Source: Eisenbergiella porci (GTDB lineage Bacteria; Bacillota; Clostridia; Lachnospirales; Lachnospiraceae). Taken from it: a DNA stretch of 64,000 bases. A program made the translations under genes and the position numbers. The notes below the pieces were generated by a model. It was not told the origin of the DNA and ran no database searches. It saw only the letters and a program-made list of their open reading frames with translations. The stretch is taken from positions 1-64,000 of the forward strand of contig NZ_VUMI01000030.1 of the NCBI RefSeq assembly GCF_009696275.1, in the 5' to 3' direction. Positions 37,696-47,011 of the stretch are shown here, piece after piece (the first letter of the stretch is position 1; every line of letters starts with the position of its first letter).

Positions 37696-38580
37696 CTACT
37701 CCTTTACTGCACCAACCATCATTCCGGTCACAAAATACCTCTGAAGAAATGGATAAATAAATATGATTGGCACCACGGAAACCACCATAGCTGATAACTG
37801 TATGGACAGGCTTGTAGTGCTGCTCTGGTGTACCGCGGCATTCAGGTCGCTTGGGGCCTGTGACTGGTTAATAACCTCCATCAGAAGGTACGGCATTGTC
37901 CTAAGCGTTTTCGTTTTTATAAAGAAGGTGGAATCATACCAGTTATTCCAGTGCCCCACCCCGACAAAAAGCGCCAGAGTAGCCATAAAAGGCTTGGAAA
38001 TCGGCATGATAATACTGCGGAAAATTCTGAATTCCCCGGCGCCGTCAATTTTAGCGGATTCCCTCAGAGATTCCGGTATTCCTTCAAAAAACGTCCTTCC
38101 AATCGTAATATAAAACAGATTCAACATTCCGGGTATCACATATACCCAAAAGGTATCTATCAGATGCAGGCTGCGCAGAACTGTATAGTACGGAATAATT
38201 CCTCCTGAAAAGTACATGCATATAATTACAAATGTCATATACCATTTTCTTCCCAGCAAATCCTTAAAGGAAAGTCCATAAGCAACCAATGTCGTAAATA
38301 ATACGCCCAGCAATGTCCCCAGCAGTGTCTTCAACACCGTAAGCAGTAAAGCAGTCAGCCACTTCATATCATTAAAGAACTGCGTATAATTTTCCAGGGT
38401 GAACTCTCTCGGGAGCCAGTATATTCCTCCCAGGCTGGCATCCAGCCCATCATTGAAGGAAAGAACAAAAACATAATAGAACGGATAAATTGTTATGAAC
38501 AAAACTATGATTGAAAAGACATAGATAACGGAATCCATAATCCAGTCTTCCCTGGTGCGTTTCCTTTTCTTAGCTTTCAT
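37696..38580 (-). CDS. carbohydrate ABC permease, LplC/YtcP (MalG-type)
   Basis: A 294-residue inner-membrane permease with six transmembrane segments. The first is DSVIYVFSIIVLFITIYPFYYVFVLSFND. The EAA loop that docks the ATPase reads ESLRESAKIDGAGEFRIFRSIIMPISKP near residue 190. It pairs with the LplB-type permease 9 bases upstream. No ATPase gene is present; systems of this class generally share a general MsmX/MsmK-type ATPase. AGGAGG precedes the ATG. Confidence 0.92.
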   Translation of the reverse strand: MKAKKRKRTREDWIMDSVIYVFSIIVLFITIYPFYYVFVLSFNDGLDASLGGIYWLPREFTLENYTQFFNDMKWLTALLLTVLKTLLGTLLGVLFTTLVAYGLSFKDLLGRKWYMTFVIICMYFSGGIIPYYTVLRSLHLIDTFWVYVIPGMLNLFYITIGRTFFEGIPESLRESAKIDGAGEFRIFRSIIMPISKPFMATLALFVGVGHWNNWYDSTFFIKTKTLRTMPYLLMEVINQSQAPSDLNAAVHQSSTTSLSIQLSAMVVSVVPIIFIYPFLQRYFVTGMMVGAVKE

Positions 38581-38589
38581 AATTTCCTC

Positions 38590-39531
38590 CTAGAACAAGC
38601 TCGTATCGCTGATTTTTTTTGCTGCAAAATTACTGCAGAAAATCAATACAAGAGAGATTACCGACTGTATCATTCCCACCGCTGTAGCATAGGCGTACCG
38701 GCCCTGCGCCAGACCTACGTCAAATACATAAGTCTGTATGATTTCAGAAGTGTCCGCATTGACACTGTTTCCCAGAAGATAGCACTGCTCAAAGTTGGAA
38801 CCGCTCAGTCCTCCTCCGAAAAGATTTCCCATGGTCATAATCAGCACCACCACTATGGTTCCTTTGATGCATGGCAGCGTTATATAGCGAATCCGCTGCA
38901 TCCGGCTGGCCCCGTCAATCTGTGCGGCTTCATAATAATCCTGGTTGATCCCTACTATAGCTGCCAAAAAAATAATGGTCCACCACCCCATTTCTTTCCA
39001 GATATCCAGTACTACCGCCAATCCCCAAAACAGGTTACTGTCGGTCATAAAACCTATTGGGCCGGAAGTCAGGTGGAACTTCAGAAGCAATGTATTAATT
39101 ACCCCCGTTTTGGATAAAAACTGAAAAGCCAGGCTTGAAATGATAACCCAGGAAATAAAATGCGGAAGATAGCTGCAGGTCTGAAGTACCTTCTTGAACT
39201 TCAGGTTCTTAATCTCGTTTACCATGACTGCGAAAACAATTGGTATCGGGAAAGTAAACACCAGCTTCAGTACACTCAAGACAACCGTGTTACGCACCAG
39301 CCTGCCAAACTTATAGTCCGTGACAAATTCCTTAAAATACTTCAGGCCAACCCAGTCACTTGTAAAAATTCCTTTAACTCCGCTGGTAATATTATAATTT
39401 TTAAATCCCATAATCAATCCGAACATGGGAATCAAATTAAAAACTACCAGATATAACATTCCTGAAAGGACAAAGAGCTGAAGCATTCCCTGCTTTCTGA
39501 ATGTTTTAAGCCATGTGCTTTTCTGTTTCAT
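38590..39531 (-). CDS. carbohydrate ABC permease, LplB/YteP (MalF-type)
   Basis: A 313-residue six-helix permease. Family sequence is evident in MFGLIMGFKNYNITSGVKGIF, VGLKYFKEFVTDYKFGRLVRNTVVLSVLKLVF and the EAA loop DYYEAAQIDGASRMQRIRYITLPCIKG near residue 205. It is the first gene of the permease-permease-binding protein unit and starts 228 bases from the divergent regulator genes. CAGGAGG precedes the ATG. It is also a good template for the relic permease fragment at 32.8 kb. Confidence 0.92.
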   Translation of the reverse strand: MKQKSTWLKTFRKQGMLQLFVLSGMLYLVVFNLIPMFGLIMGFKNYNITSGVKGIFTSDWVGLKYFKEFVTDYKFGRLVRNTVVLSVLKLVFTFPIPIVFAVMVNEIKNLKFKKVLQTCSYLPHFISWVIISSLAFQFLSKTGVINTLLLKFHLTSGPIGFMTDSNLFWGLAVVLDIWKEMGWWTIIFLAAIVGINQDYYEAAQIDGASRMQRIRYITLPCIKGTIVVVLIMTMGNLFGGGLSGSNFEQCYLLGNSVNADTSEIIQTYVFDVGLAQGRYAYATAVGMIQSVISLVLIFCSNFAAKKISDTSLF

Positions 39532-39688
39532 AGCCGCCTCCTGTTTTCAATTTTCGTGGAGTTTTTTTATCTGAAATTATTTTATCAATGTATTCTTTCT
39601 TATTCACCTATCCATTTTTCAGAATAATTAACATTAATTCACATCTTTTACAATTTCTCAGATCCGAGGGCGGAGAGCGGACGTTTTC

Positions 39689-39717
39689 TTGACAAAAAAG
39701 CCTGATAAGAATACGAT
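39689..39717 (+). promoter_or_regulatory. promoter of the YesN/YesM operon
   Basis: TTGACA (39689-39694), 17-base spacer, TACGAT (39712-39717), 43 bases before the regulator start. The opposite strand of this 228-base gap must carry the permease promoter (a TAAAAT near 39582 is a candidate). Confidence 0.7.
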
Positions 39718-39759
39718 TTAGACACAGTAAAACAGTTTTATCTGAAAGAAGGGGAAGCC

Positions 39760-41270
39760 ATGTTTAAAATCATGATTGTAGATGATGAGCTCATCATTCT
39801 GAATGGTATAAAAATGATGATCGAAAACTGCCGGGAAATCTCGTTTCCCATTGATATTGTTACCGCATCCAATGTGCCGGCGGCTATAGAAATCCTTTCC
39901 AGCCTGATCTTCTGCTGGTGGATATTACCATGCCTGTTATGAATGGATTTGATCTGATTCGGCATATTCGTGCGAATTCCTATTCTATGGATATCGTCAT
40001 CCTTACCAGTCATGCTAATTTTGATTATGCAAAGGAGGCTATTACCCTTCAGATTAATGATTATCTGCTCAAGCCGGTGAATATCCAGTCCCTGATTAAG
40101 GCGATCCAAACCTCCAGGGATAAAAAAATGGCGGAATCGGACAGTGCAAGAAAGCAGACCCTGGTTTCTCTGCGGGCCATGATGCTGTACGACATTCCCT
40201 TCTCCGATCTTCTTCTTGACACTGCACTTCTCCGGGATCTCTTTCCGTATGCCTACATTTCTGTAGTTGTGCTGGAACCTGGAGCGGGTCTGAAGCTTCC
40301 CGATCCGGAGGTGTATAAGGATATTTTCCTTGATTTCTATGACGTTTGTTACCCTATGATTTTTGTGGATCGCAGAGAAGTTGTTTTTATCTGCAACCAT
40401 GCAATTTTTTCTGTTAAGACAAAGGCGCTGAAGGAACGTCTTATTGAAAGGCTTCATTCCTCGGATTTTGCTCTGGGCACCAGTATCAGCAGTAGTTCCT
40501 GTGAAACGCTGCACCAGTTGTATATGAACAGCGTACAGAGAATTTTTTATCAGAAAGCATTCCCTGATACCCCCGCGCTGGCGGGCGCCGCTCTGTTCAC
40601 CTATAACGATTGCGTGGATATTTTCCTGAACACAGCTCCGGATCAAATAAAAAATGCCCTGAATACCTATGTACTTAAATTAAACAGTCTTACTGCAGCG
40701 TTTTCAGACAGAATCTTTCTGGAGCAGATCTGTCACAGCTTCTTTTATAATATTTATTTTTATCTGGACAGCCTTTCCATCAGTCTGCCACAGTTTAGGC
40801 CCGATGAACGCCTGCCCGAAGCAGTTACCGATTTACCTTCCGCAATTGATGCGATTGCAGACAGAATACTGTGGATTAAGCAGGAGCTGAAAAAACAGGA
40901 TGATAACACAGACAACCATGAGGTTATCCCGCATTTAGTCCAGTACATTAAAGCCAATTACCAGAAGGACCTGTCTTTGAATGATTTGGCGCAGGAGGTA
41001 AATATGAATCCCAATTACCTGTCCGGCCTGTTCAAGAAAACCATTTCCTGTTCCTATCTGGAATGTCTCCATCACGAACGGCTGGCTATTGCAAAACAGC
41101 TTCTTCTCCAGACCGATTTGAGCATGGAGCAGATTGCAGGCAAGGTAGGCTATAACAGTTCCATACAGCTGCTGCGCATTTTTAAAAAATATGAACATAT
41201 GCTGCCCTCCGAGTTCCGCGCAAGAAAGCGTCAGGTTAATACCGGAATCATGTCACAGGAGAACCAATGA
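39760..41270 (+). pseudogene. YesN-type AraC response regulator, broken by one frameshift
   Basis: Two frames together make one 500-residue regulator. The first (MFKIMIVDDELIILNGIKMM) is the start of the receiver and stops after ILSSLIFCWWILPCLL. The second picks up at DITMPVMNGFDLIRHIRA, which contains the phospho-acceptor aspartate, and continues through HANFDYAKEAI and LLKPVN. The AraC DNA-binding domain is intact at the end (DLSLNDLAQEVNMNPNYLSGLFKKT). One extra base near 39900 restores IEILSS-x-PDLLLVDITMP. GGGGAAG precedes the ATG. Normally it would switch on the divergent sugar transporter. Confidence 0.87.
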
Positions 41271-43063
41271 TGAATAAACAGAAAAATCCTGAAGCCGCAG
41301 TTTCCGCCGAATCGGTCACCGGACGAAAAAAACAGTCTTTTTTCCAGCAGTCCTCCCGGCTTTTTATAGGACTTATTGTATTTCCCACACTGCTCTGCTG
41401 GATTTGCTATATTCTTTTTCTGAATGTACACTTTACCCTGCGGAGCCTGGAAACCCAGCAGCTGGGCCTTCAGAATCAGCTGGAACAGACCGAAAACACA
41501 ATGAAGGGAATTAATGACGGAATTGTCCATATGCTGGAAAGCAATTCGGAAATGACTTACTACCTTAACGGCCTCTATGACGGGCCGGATATGGTATATA
41601 CTATTATGAAAAATATCCGCCCTCTTTGGGACAGTATCGGTTCCTGCTACCCGGCTGTTTCCGAATTTCATATTTATACGGATGCGGACGTTATGCTTTT
41701 TGAAACCTTCCGGGATGTGGATTCCCTCCCTCTTTCAGATACAGAGCGTGAAAATCTTTATGGTTCGCTGTTTCGTGAAATCCTGTGGAAAGTAGACACC
41801 TCGGCCGACGGTTATCCCATATTTTCTTCATACCAGAAGGTATATAACCAATCCTATTCCCAATGCATCGGTTATCTGGAAATCTGTTATAACAGCGGAT
41901 TCTTTCAGAATATGTCGGAAGTGCTGAGGGATATGCTGTACGATTCTCATGCAGGATATTTTTGTGTTTATGACGGAAAAGAAATTTACCGCTCTTCAGA
42001 TACTGCGCAGGAGGCTGTAAAGATACCGGAGGAAGACGGTGTCAGGCTTTTCTGGCAGTCGGATACCTACTGTAATGCGCTCACGCTTAATGGCTGCAAT
42101 CTGCGCATAATTTTTACCGGCAAACTGTTCCCCACTATTTTTCATTCTTCGGACACCTTTCCTATTTTAATGATATCCCTGCTCATTCTCCTGCTGCTGT
42201 TTTGTTTTTTCTGTTTTTTCAAGGTAATCCGCAGGCTTTCCGAAAAAATCTATGCATTTTCATCCTTTCTGGATAAGTCGGCAGAAGGGAATCTGAAGGA
42301 ATACCAGCTGTCTTCCGAAGAAAAATTTGCGGAAATCGATACACTTGTCAGAAGCTACAATGATCTGGTACATAAAAACCGTATTCTGAACGAAAGGATG
42401 ATGCATATGGAGGCTCTGACCCAGGAAGCGCGCTACCAGGCCCTTCAAAGCCAAATTCATCCCCATTTTATTTATGGGACACTGGAAACAATACGTATGC
42501 TTGCCATGGCCAACCAGGATATGGACACAGCTTCCATGATTTATTCCCTCTCCTCCTTAATGCGTCAGTCCGTGGAGATTACCTCTCATGCATCCACGCT
42601 GGAAAAAGAGCTTTCCATTGTCCAGGATTACATGGATATTCAGCAAATCCGCTTTTCCGGCGCCCTTCGGTATGATGTAAACGCTGACTCTTCGTTACTT
42701 GATTTAAAGCTTCCGCCATTTACTTTGCAGCCTATTGTGGAAAATGCAATTGTTTACGGAATTTCACAGACGCTTGATCCGGGTGAAATACTTATCCGGA
42801 TCAGCAGACAGGTCAAAGGAAATACTGTCTGTATTTCTATCAGTAATACCGGAAATCCAATGGAGCCAGAACGCCTCCGGGAAGTAAATTCTCTTCTTGC
42901 AGGTCTTACCGTCCCGGAAGCGATTCGCACACAGGGTAATGGGATCGCTCTGAACAATATTTTGAAGCGTCTGCAGTTTTTATATCCGGATCGCATAGAT
43001 ATGAAAATAGAAGCAGAGGATATATGGACAAGGGTAATTATCATGATTCAGGAAACGGCCTGA
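41267..43063 (+). CDS. YesM-type sensor histidine kinase
   Basis: A 598-residue membrane kinase. Transmembrane segments lie near residues 25-50 and 295-315, enclosing an extracellular sensor of about 240 residues. A HAMP-like segment leads to the His_kinase domain with HPHFIYGTLETIRMLAM (acceptor histidine near residue 400). The ATPase domain has an N box (FTLQPIVENAIVYGI) and G box (TQGNGIALNNIL). The ATG overlaps the regulator's stop (ATGA), so the two are coupled. It would sense the ligand of the adjacent transporter. Confidence 0.92.
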   Translation: MMNKQKNPEAAVSAESVTGRKKQSFFQQSSRLFIGLIVFPTLLCWICYILFLNVHFTLRSLETQQLGLQNQLEQTENTMKGINDGIVHMLESNSEMTYYLNGLYDGPDMVYTIMKNIRPLWDSIGSCYPAVSEFHIYTDADVMLFETFRDVDSLPLSDTERENLYGSLFREILWKVDTSADGYPIFSSYQKVYNQSYSQCIGYLEICYNSGFFQNMSEVLRDMLYDSHAGYFCVYDGKEIYRSSDTAQEAVKIPEEDGVRLFWQSDTYCNALTLNGCNLRIIFTGKLFPTIFHSSDTFPILMISLLILLLLFCFFCFFKVIRRLSEKIYAFSSFLDKSAEGNLKEYQLSSEEKFAEIDTLVRSYNDLVHKNRILNERMMHMEALTQEARYQALQSQIHPHFIYGTLETIRMLAMANQDMDTASMIYSLSSLMRQSVEITSHASTLEKELSIVQDYMDIQQIRFSGALRYDVNADSSLLDLKLPPFTLQPIVENAIVYGISQTLDPGEILIRISRQVKGNTVCISISNTGNPMEPERLREVNSLLAGLTVPEAIRTQGNGIALNNILKRLQFLYPDRIDMKIEAEDIWTRVIIMIQETA

Positions 43064-43076
43064 ATGCAGAAATGAC

Positions 43077-43110
43077 AAAAAGCGAAACGGTTTTCCCATT
43101 TCGCTTTTTT
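43077..43110. terminator. bidirectional terminator between the YesM kinase and the antiporter operon
   Basis: AAAAAGCGAAA (43077-43087) pairs with TTTCGCTTTTT (43099-43109), 11-base loop, T run on the + side and A run on the left. Confidence 0.88.
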
Positions 43111-43131
43111 GTTACAATAAATCCTATACCT

Positions 43132-45408
43132 TCAGTCAATCAACATATACAACAACGTCAGCAGCAACCCAAAGCACGCCAGAAACAGCCCAAAGGAAAG
43201 ACTCCTCCTGATAATCGTCCCGTTCTCCTGCAGATCATCATGTACCATAGCCAGCTTATGCTCATACTTACCATCCATATGCTGCCGGATATACTCCTCC
43301 TCCGCCAGCTCCTCTTCCGTGGCATCCGGGTGGTTGAAGTAATCCGTCACACCGTCAAGCACACTTCCCACAATATGGGTAAGCGCTGTTCCCTCCTTTA
43401 ATTCATGGGGTATTTTACTGTCTCTGTATATAGTCTTTCTCAACAGTACCACTAAAGAGTCCACCAGCCTGTCTGCGATGCGGCAAATACTTCCGAACAA
43501 CAGGGGAAGGAGCCTTCGCAGCACCGGACGGTAAATCCTGTCCTCCAGATCCAGCCAGGAAGGCCAGCGTTCAACGTAAACCGACTGTCCTTCTCTCACA
43601 CACAGCATCCACATACGCACCACTGTCAGGTACAGCAGGATCCCGATGATAAGGGAGATGCCCGCGCCCTTCAGGTTTACGAGAGAGAAATAGGCCACCA
43701 CAGCCTCCGGCTGCTGCGCATTCAGAAATGCGGAGGACATATCCGCCAGTCGGTCGGTAATCAGATGAGGCAGAAGTCCCAGCAGGGGAAGCAGCACGGC
43801 GCTGCCTGCCAGGGCGAAGCTGCTGATTCCATTCATATAGCGCCCCATACCCTCGAATTCCTTCTGCCTGTCTTTATCAGCATTCTTCTCCAGAAACAGG
43901 CAAATATACAGCTTCAGCATATAAGCCACAGTCAGCCCGCCGCTAATTAAAAAGACCCATTCCACAACCCCCATCCATAAAGGGCCTGTAAAGAAGGAAA
44001 GCACACTGCCCGCCGCCGGACTGCCTGCAATTCCTGCACAGGAAAGCTCTGCCACAGCCTGGGCCGCATGGGCGCCGCCCGCCGGCACGCCCGCATTTGC
44101 CGATGCCAGCAGGAGCCGGTATTCCACGATGGATTCATGAAGCAGCGTTTTGCTGGTGTAGCCGTTCCACAACGGCACGCCGCCGATTCCCAGCGCCCCC
44201 ATGAGAAAGCAGACATTTAAAAGAGGTTTTTTCCTGCCAAACCCTCTGATTTCATTCAGATTCAGTTTATGAAGGTTCATGAACACTACGCCGGCCGCCA
44301 TAAACAAAACCAGCTTAATCAGCGAGTGGTTTACCATATGGAGCAGGCTGCCCCGGATTGCCAGGCTTCCTTCTTCCCCCAGCAGTCCCTGCATGCCGAT
44401 GCCAATCAGGATAAAACCGATTTGGGATACGGAGGAGCAGGCCAGCGTCCGTTTCAGGTTCACGGAAAACAAAGCCAGCAGCGCCCCTGTAAACATGGTC
44501 AGGACGCCCAGGAACAGAATGAGCGCACCCCATCTCACATCAAACTGCAGAAGGCTGCAGCTGACCACCAGGACACCGAAAATCCCTGCCTTGGTAAGAA
44601 TCCCCGAAAGCAGTGCGGAAGCCGGCGCAGGAGCTACCGGATGGGCCTTGGGAAGCCAGATGTGAAGCGGGAATACACCGGCCTTGGCGCCGAAGCCAAA
44701 CAGCAGACAGGATGCCCCGATAAAAAGGTTCCGATAACGGACCGCCCCGCTCTCCCCCGCCAGCGTATGGCTGCGCACCGCCTCCGCCAGCGCCGTGATT
44801 TCCAGTGTTCCCAACTCACGATAAAGGATAAACAGCCCCATCAGCATTACCAGCCCGCCGATTACCGCCACAGCCAGATAGGTTTCCGCCGCCCGCAGCG
44901 CTTCCTTCGTCTCCTCATGCGCCACCCAGGTATAAGAGGTAAAGGACATAATTTCAAAGAATATAAAAGCCGTATATAAATCCGCGGAAAGGAACACGCC
45001 CACCGTCGCCCCCAGGGTCAGCAGGGTAAAAAAACGATACCGGTTCCTGGACGTATAGCTTCCCATATACTCCATGGAAAAAAAGGAAGTCATCATCCAC
45101 ATCAGAGAGGCCACCAGGCAGTACAGCGCCCGGAAACCGTCCATGCACAGATGCAGCCCCAGGCCGCAGAAGCCTTCCCATTGGAAGTCGAAGGCGATAC
45201 CCGTCCTGCCGCCTGCAAGAAATATTACGAACAGGGAGGCAAAAATCAGCATTTCCGCAGCGGTTATCAGACCGGTCCATATATCCCTTTTCTTTTTTCC
45301 GTCGCTGCTCTCTCCCGCACCCTTTTCCCCGCCGCGAAGCAGCAAAGTCACCAGCGCCCCCGCGAAGGGAATGCACAGGATCAGCAGAAGCATATAATCA
45401 CCAGTCAT
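43132..45408 (-). CDS. large antiporter-like membrane subunit (HyfB/MrpA-N type)
   Basis: A 758-residue polytopic protein of the NuoL/M/N-MrpA/D superfamily. About 14 helices form the core. The proton-path glutamate is in YTAFIFFEIMSFTSYTW and the conserved lysine in FGFGAKAGVFPLHIWLPKAHPVAPAPASALLSG. The last 200 residues are an extra cytoplasmic/membrane extension ending in one helix (LFLACFGLLLTLLYML). HyfB-like proteins share this build. The ATG at 45408 follows GGAGGA. It is the final gene of the ten-gene cluster. Its C-terminal extension is not part of the usual MrpD. Confidence 0.85.
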   Translation of the reverse strand: MTGDYMLLLILCIPFAGALVTLLLRGGEKGAGESSDGKKKRDIWTGLITAAEMLIFASLFVIFLAGGRTGIAFDFQWEGFCGLGLHLCMDGFRALYCLVASLMWMMTSFFSMEYMGSYTSRNRYRFFTLLTLGATVGVFLSADLYTAFIFFEIMSFTSYTWVAHEETKEALRAAETYLAVAVIGGLVMLMGLFILYRELGTLEITALAEAVRSHTLAGESGAVRYRNLFIGASCLLFGFGAKAGVFPLHIWLPKAHPVAPAPASALLSGILTKAGIFGVLVVSCSLLQFDVRWGALILFLGVLTMFTGALLALFSVNLKRTLACSSVSQIGFILIGIGMQGLLGEEGSLAIRGSLLHMVNHSLIKLVLFMAAGVVFMNLHKLNLNEIRGFGRKKPLLNVCFLMGALGIGGVPLWNGYTSKTLLHESIVEYRLLLASANAGVPAGGAHAAQAVAELSCAGIAGSPAAGSVLSFFTGPLWMGVVEWVFLISGGLTVAYMLKLYICLFLEKNADKDRQKEFEGMGRYMNGISSFALAGSAVLLPLLGLLPHLITDRLADMSSAFLNAQQPEAVVAYFSLVNLKGAGISLIIGILLYLTVVRMWMLCVREGQSVYVERWPSWLDLEDRIYRPVLRRLLPLLFGSICRIADRLVDSLVVLLRKTIYRDSKIPHELKEGTALTHIVGSVLDGVTDYFNHPDATEEELAEEEYIRQHMDGKYEHKLAMVHDDLQENGTIIRRSLSFGLFLACFGLLLTLLYMLID

Positions 45409-45426
45409 TGACAGTTCCTCCAATTC

Positions 45427-46905
45427 TTATATATTGCCGCCTGCAATCTGTGTAAAAAAGTCTACAATCGGCGCGGAATGCAGCCCGAAGTAGATAATGG
45501 CTCCTGCGAAAATACACAAAGGCACCAGCATCATCCATCCCGGATCCGCCGTTTCCTCCGGTATACTGCACTCTTTTTCCTTATAGGGGAAGAAAGCCCG
45601 GATCACAATGGAAAGCATATAGATGGCCGTCAGAAGCGCGGAAACCAAAAGCGCGCCTATTCCCACATATGCCAATACGTTATCGCTCATCACCGCAGCG
45701 GAAGCCAGGTTCCACTTGCTTATAAAGCCGGCCAGCCCGGGCACGCCCATAAGACCCAGGGAAGCTATGGTAAAAATTCCGAATACCACCGGCATCCTCC
45801 TGCCGAAGCCGTCAATTTCATGCACATATTGTTTTCCCGTTTTATACATTACCGCCCCCACGCAGAAGAAGGAGCAGATTTTCATTACCGCATGGAATAC
45901 CATATGGCTTAAAGCCCCCACCAGTCCCATGGGCGTCATAATACAGACCCCGAAAAGGATATAAGAAAGGTTGCTGATGGTGGAATAGGCCAGCCTCCGC
46001 TTCAGGTGCGTTTCCTTCAGCGCCCGGCTGCAGCCGTATACGATTGTAAATATAACGATTCCCATCACCACGTTCTGCGCCCAGCTGCCTCTGATAAAGT
46101 CAGGGCCGAAGCTGTAAAAGGTCAGTCTGATAATGGCAAACGCCCCCGCCTTCACCACCGCCACCGCATGCAGCAGCGCTGTTACCGGCGTGGGAGCCAC
46201 GCCTGCCTGGGGGAGCCAGGAATTAAACGGGCTTACCGCCGCCTTCACCCCAAAGCCGCAGAAGGCAATCACATATATCAGCAGAAGAAGTGTCCTCTTA
46301 TCACCGCTGATTACCGCCGGATCAAGCACACCTCCGAAGGTAAAATTGATCGTGGTCCCATAGGTCAGCAGGAAAATCAGCCCGATAAAAGCAAAAGCCG
46401 CTCCGCCCAGGGAATAATACAGGTATTTCCGGCTGGCAAGAATTGCCTCCCTTGTCAGCGTATGGAGCACCAGGGGCACCGTCACCATGGTCAGAAGCTC
46501 ATAGAAGAAATACATGGTGAGCATATCCTCTGCAAATGCAATACCCAGCGTAATTCCATAGGTGATTGTATAAAACATGAAAAAGAACCGTTCCCTCTTT
46601 TCATGCTTCATATATTCAAAAGAATACAGTGTGGCAAGAGGCCATAAAGCCGCCACCAGTCCTGCAAATACCATGGACAGTCCGTCGATTTCCAGGGAAA
46701 GGGAAAGATTGTTCACAAACCGGACGATGGGAAACGGCTCCGACGGCCTGTTAACCAGCAGGCCCGCCACAATCAGAGTGGTCAGCACCACCACCGACTC
46801 AATGTATATTTCCATATGGATTCTTTTTTTAAAGGGTATCAGCGGCGCCACCGCCCCGCCCAGCACAGGCAGGAGTATGGCCACAAGCATCATTTCTGGT
46901 TTCAT
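45427..46905 (-). CDS. MrpD/NuoM-like antiporter subunit (copy 3)
   Basis: A 492-residue 14-helix protein. The transport glutamate is in MYFFYELLTMVTVPLVLH, and the lysine-bearing helix is FCGFGVKAAVSPFNSWLPQAGVAPTPVTALLHAVAVVKAG. It matches MrpD/HyfF-type subunits in length. The AAAGGTG site precedes the ATG, and it follows the previous antiporter gene after 106 bases, the largest gap in the cluster. Confidence 0.88.
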   Translation of the reverse strand: MKPEMMLVAILLPVLGGAVAPLIPFKKRIHMEIYIESVVVLTTLIVAGLLVNRPSEPFPIVRFVNNLSLSLEIDGLSMVFAGLVAALWPLATLYSFEYMKHEKRERFFFMFYTITYGITLGIAFAEDMLTMYFFYELLTMVTVPLVLHTLTREAILASRKYLYYSLGGAAFAFIGLIFLLTYGTTINFTFGGVLDPAVISGDKRTLLLLIYVIAFCGFGVKAAVSPFNSWLPQAGVAPTPVTALLHAVAVVKAGAFAIIRLTFYSFGPDFIRGSWAQNVVMGIVIFTIVYGCSRALKETHLKRRLAYSTISNLSYILFGVCIMTPMGLVGALSHMVFHAVMKICSFFCVGAVMYKTGKQYVHEIDGFGRRMPVVFGIFTIASLGLMGVPGLAGFISKWNLASAAVMSDNVLAYVGIGALLVSALLTAIYMLSIVIRAFFPYKEKECSIPEETADPGWMMLVPLCIFAGAIIYFGLHSAPIVDFFTQIAGGNI

Positions 46906-46920
46906 AGATGAACACCTTTC

Positions 46921-46947
46921 ATAACTGTGAAGGTATTAAACAGCTGA
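46921..46947 (+). repeat. 27-base dispersed repeat
   Basis: ATAACTGTGAAGG, TATT, AAACAGCTGA, close to the 27-base consensus. It lies in the 106-base gap between two antiporter genes of the cluster. Confidence 0.6.
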
Positions 46948-47011
46948 TAACAGTCCGGATACCCGGGCTGCGGCAGCAATTTCCACTTTTTTATCTGTTT
47001 TGGATACCACA

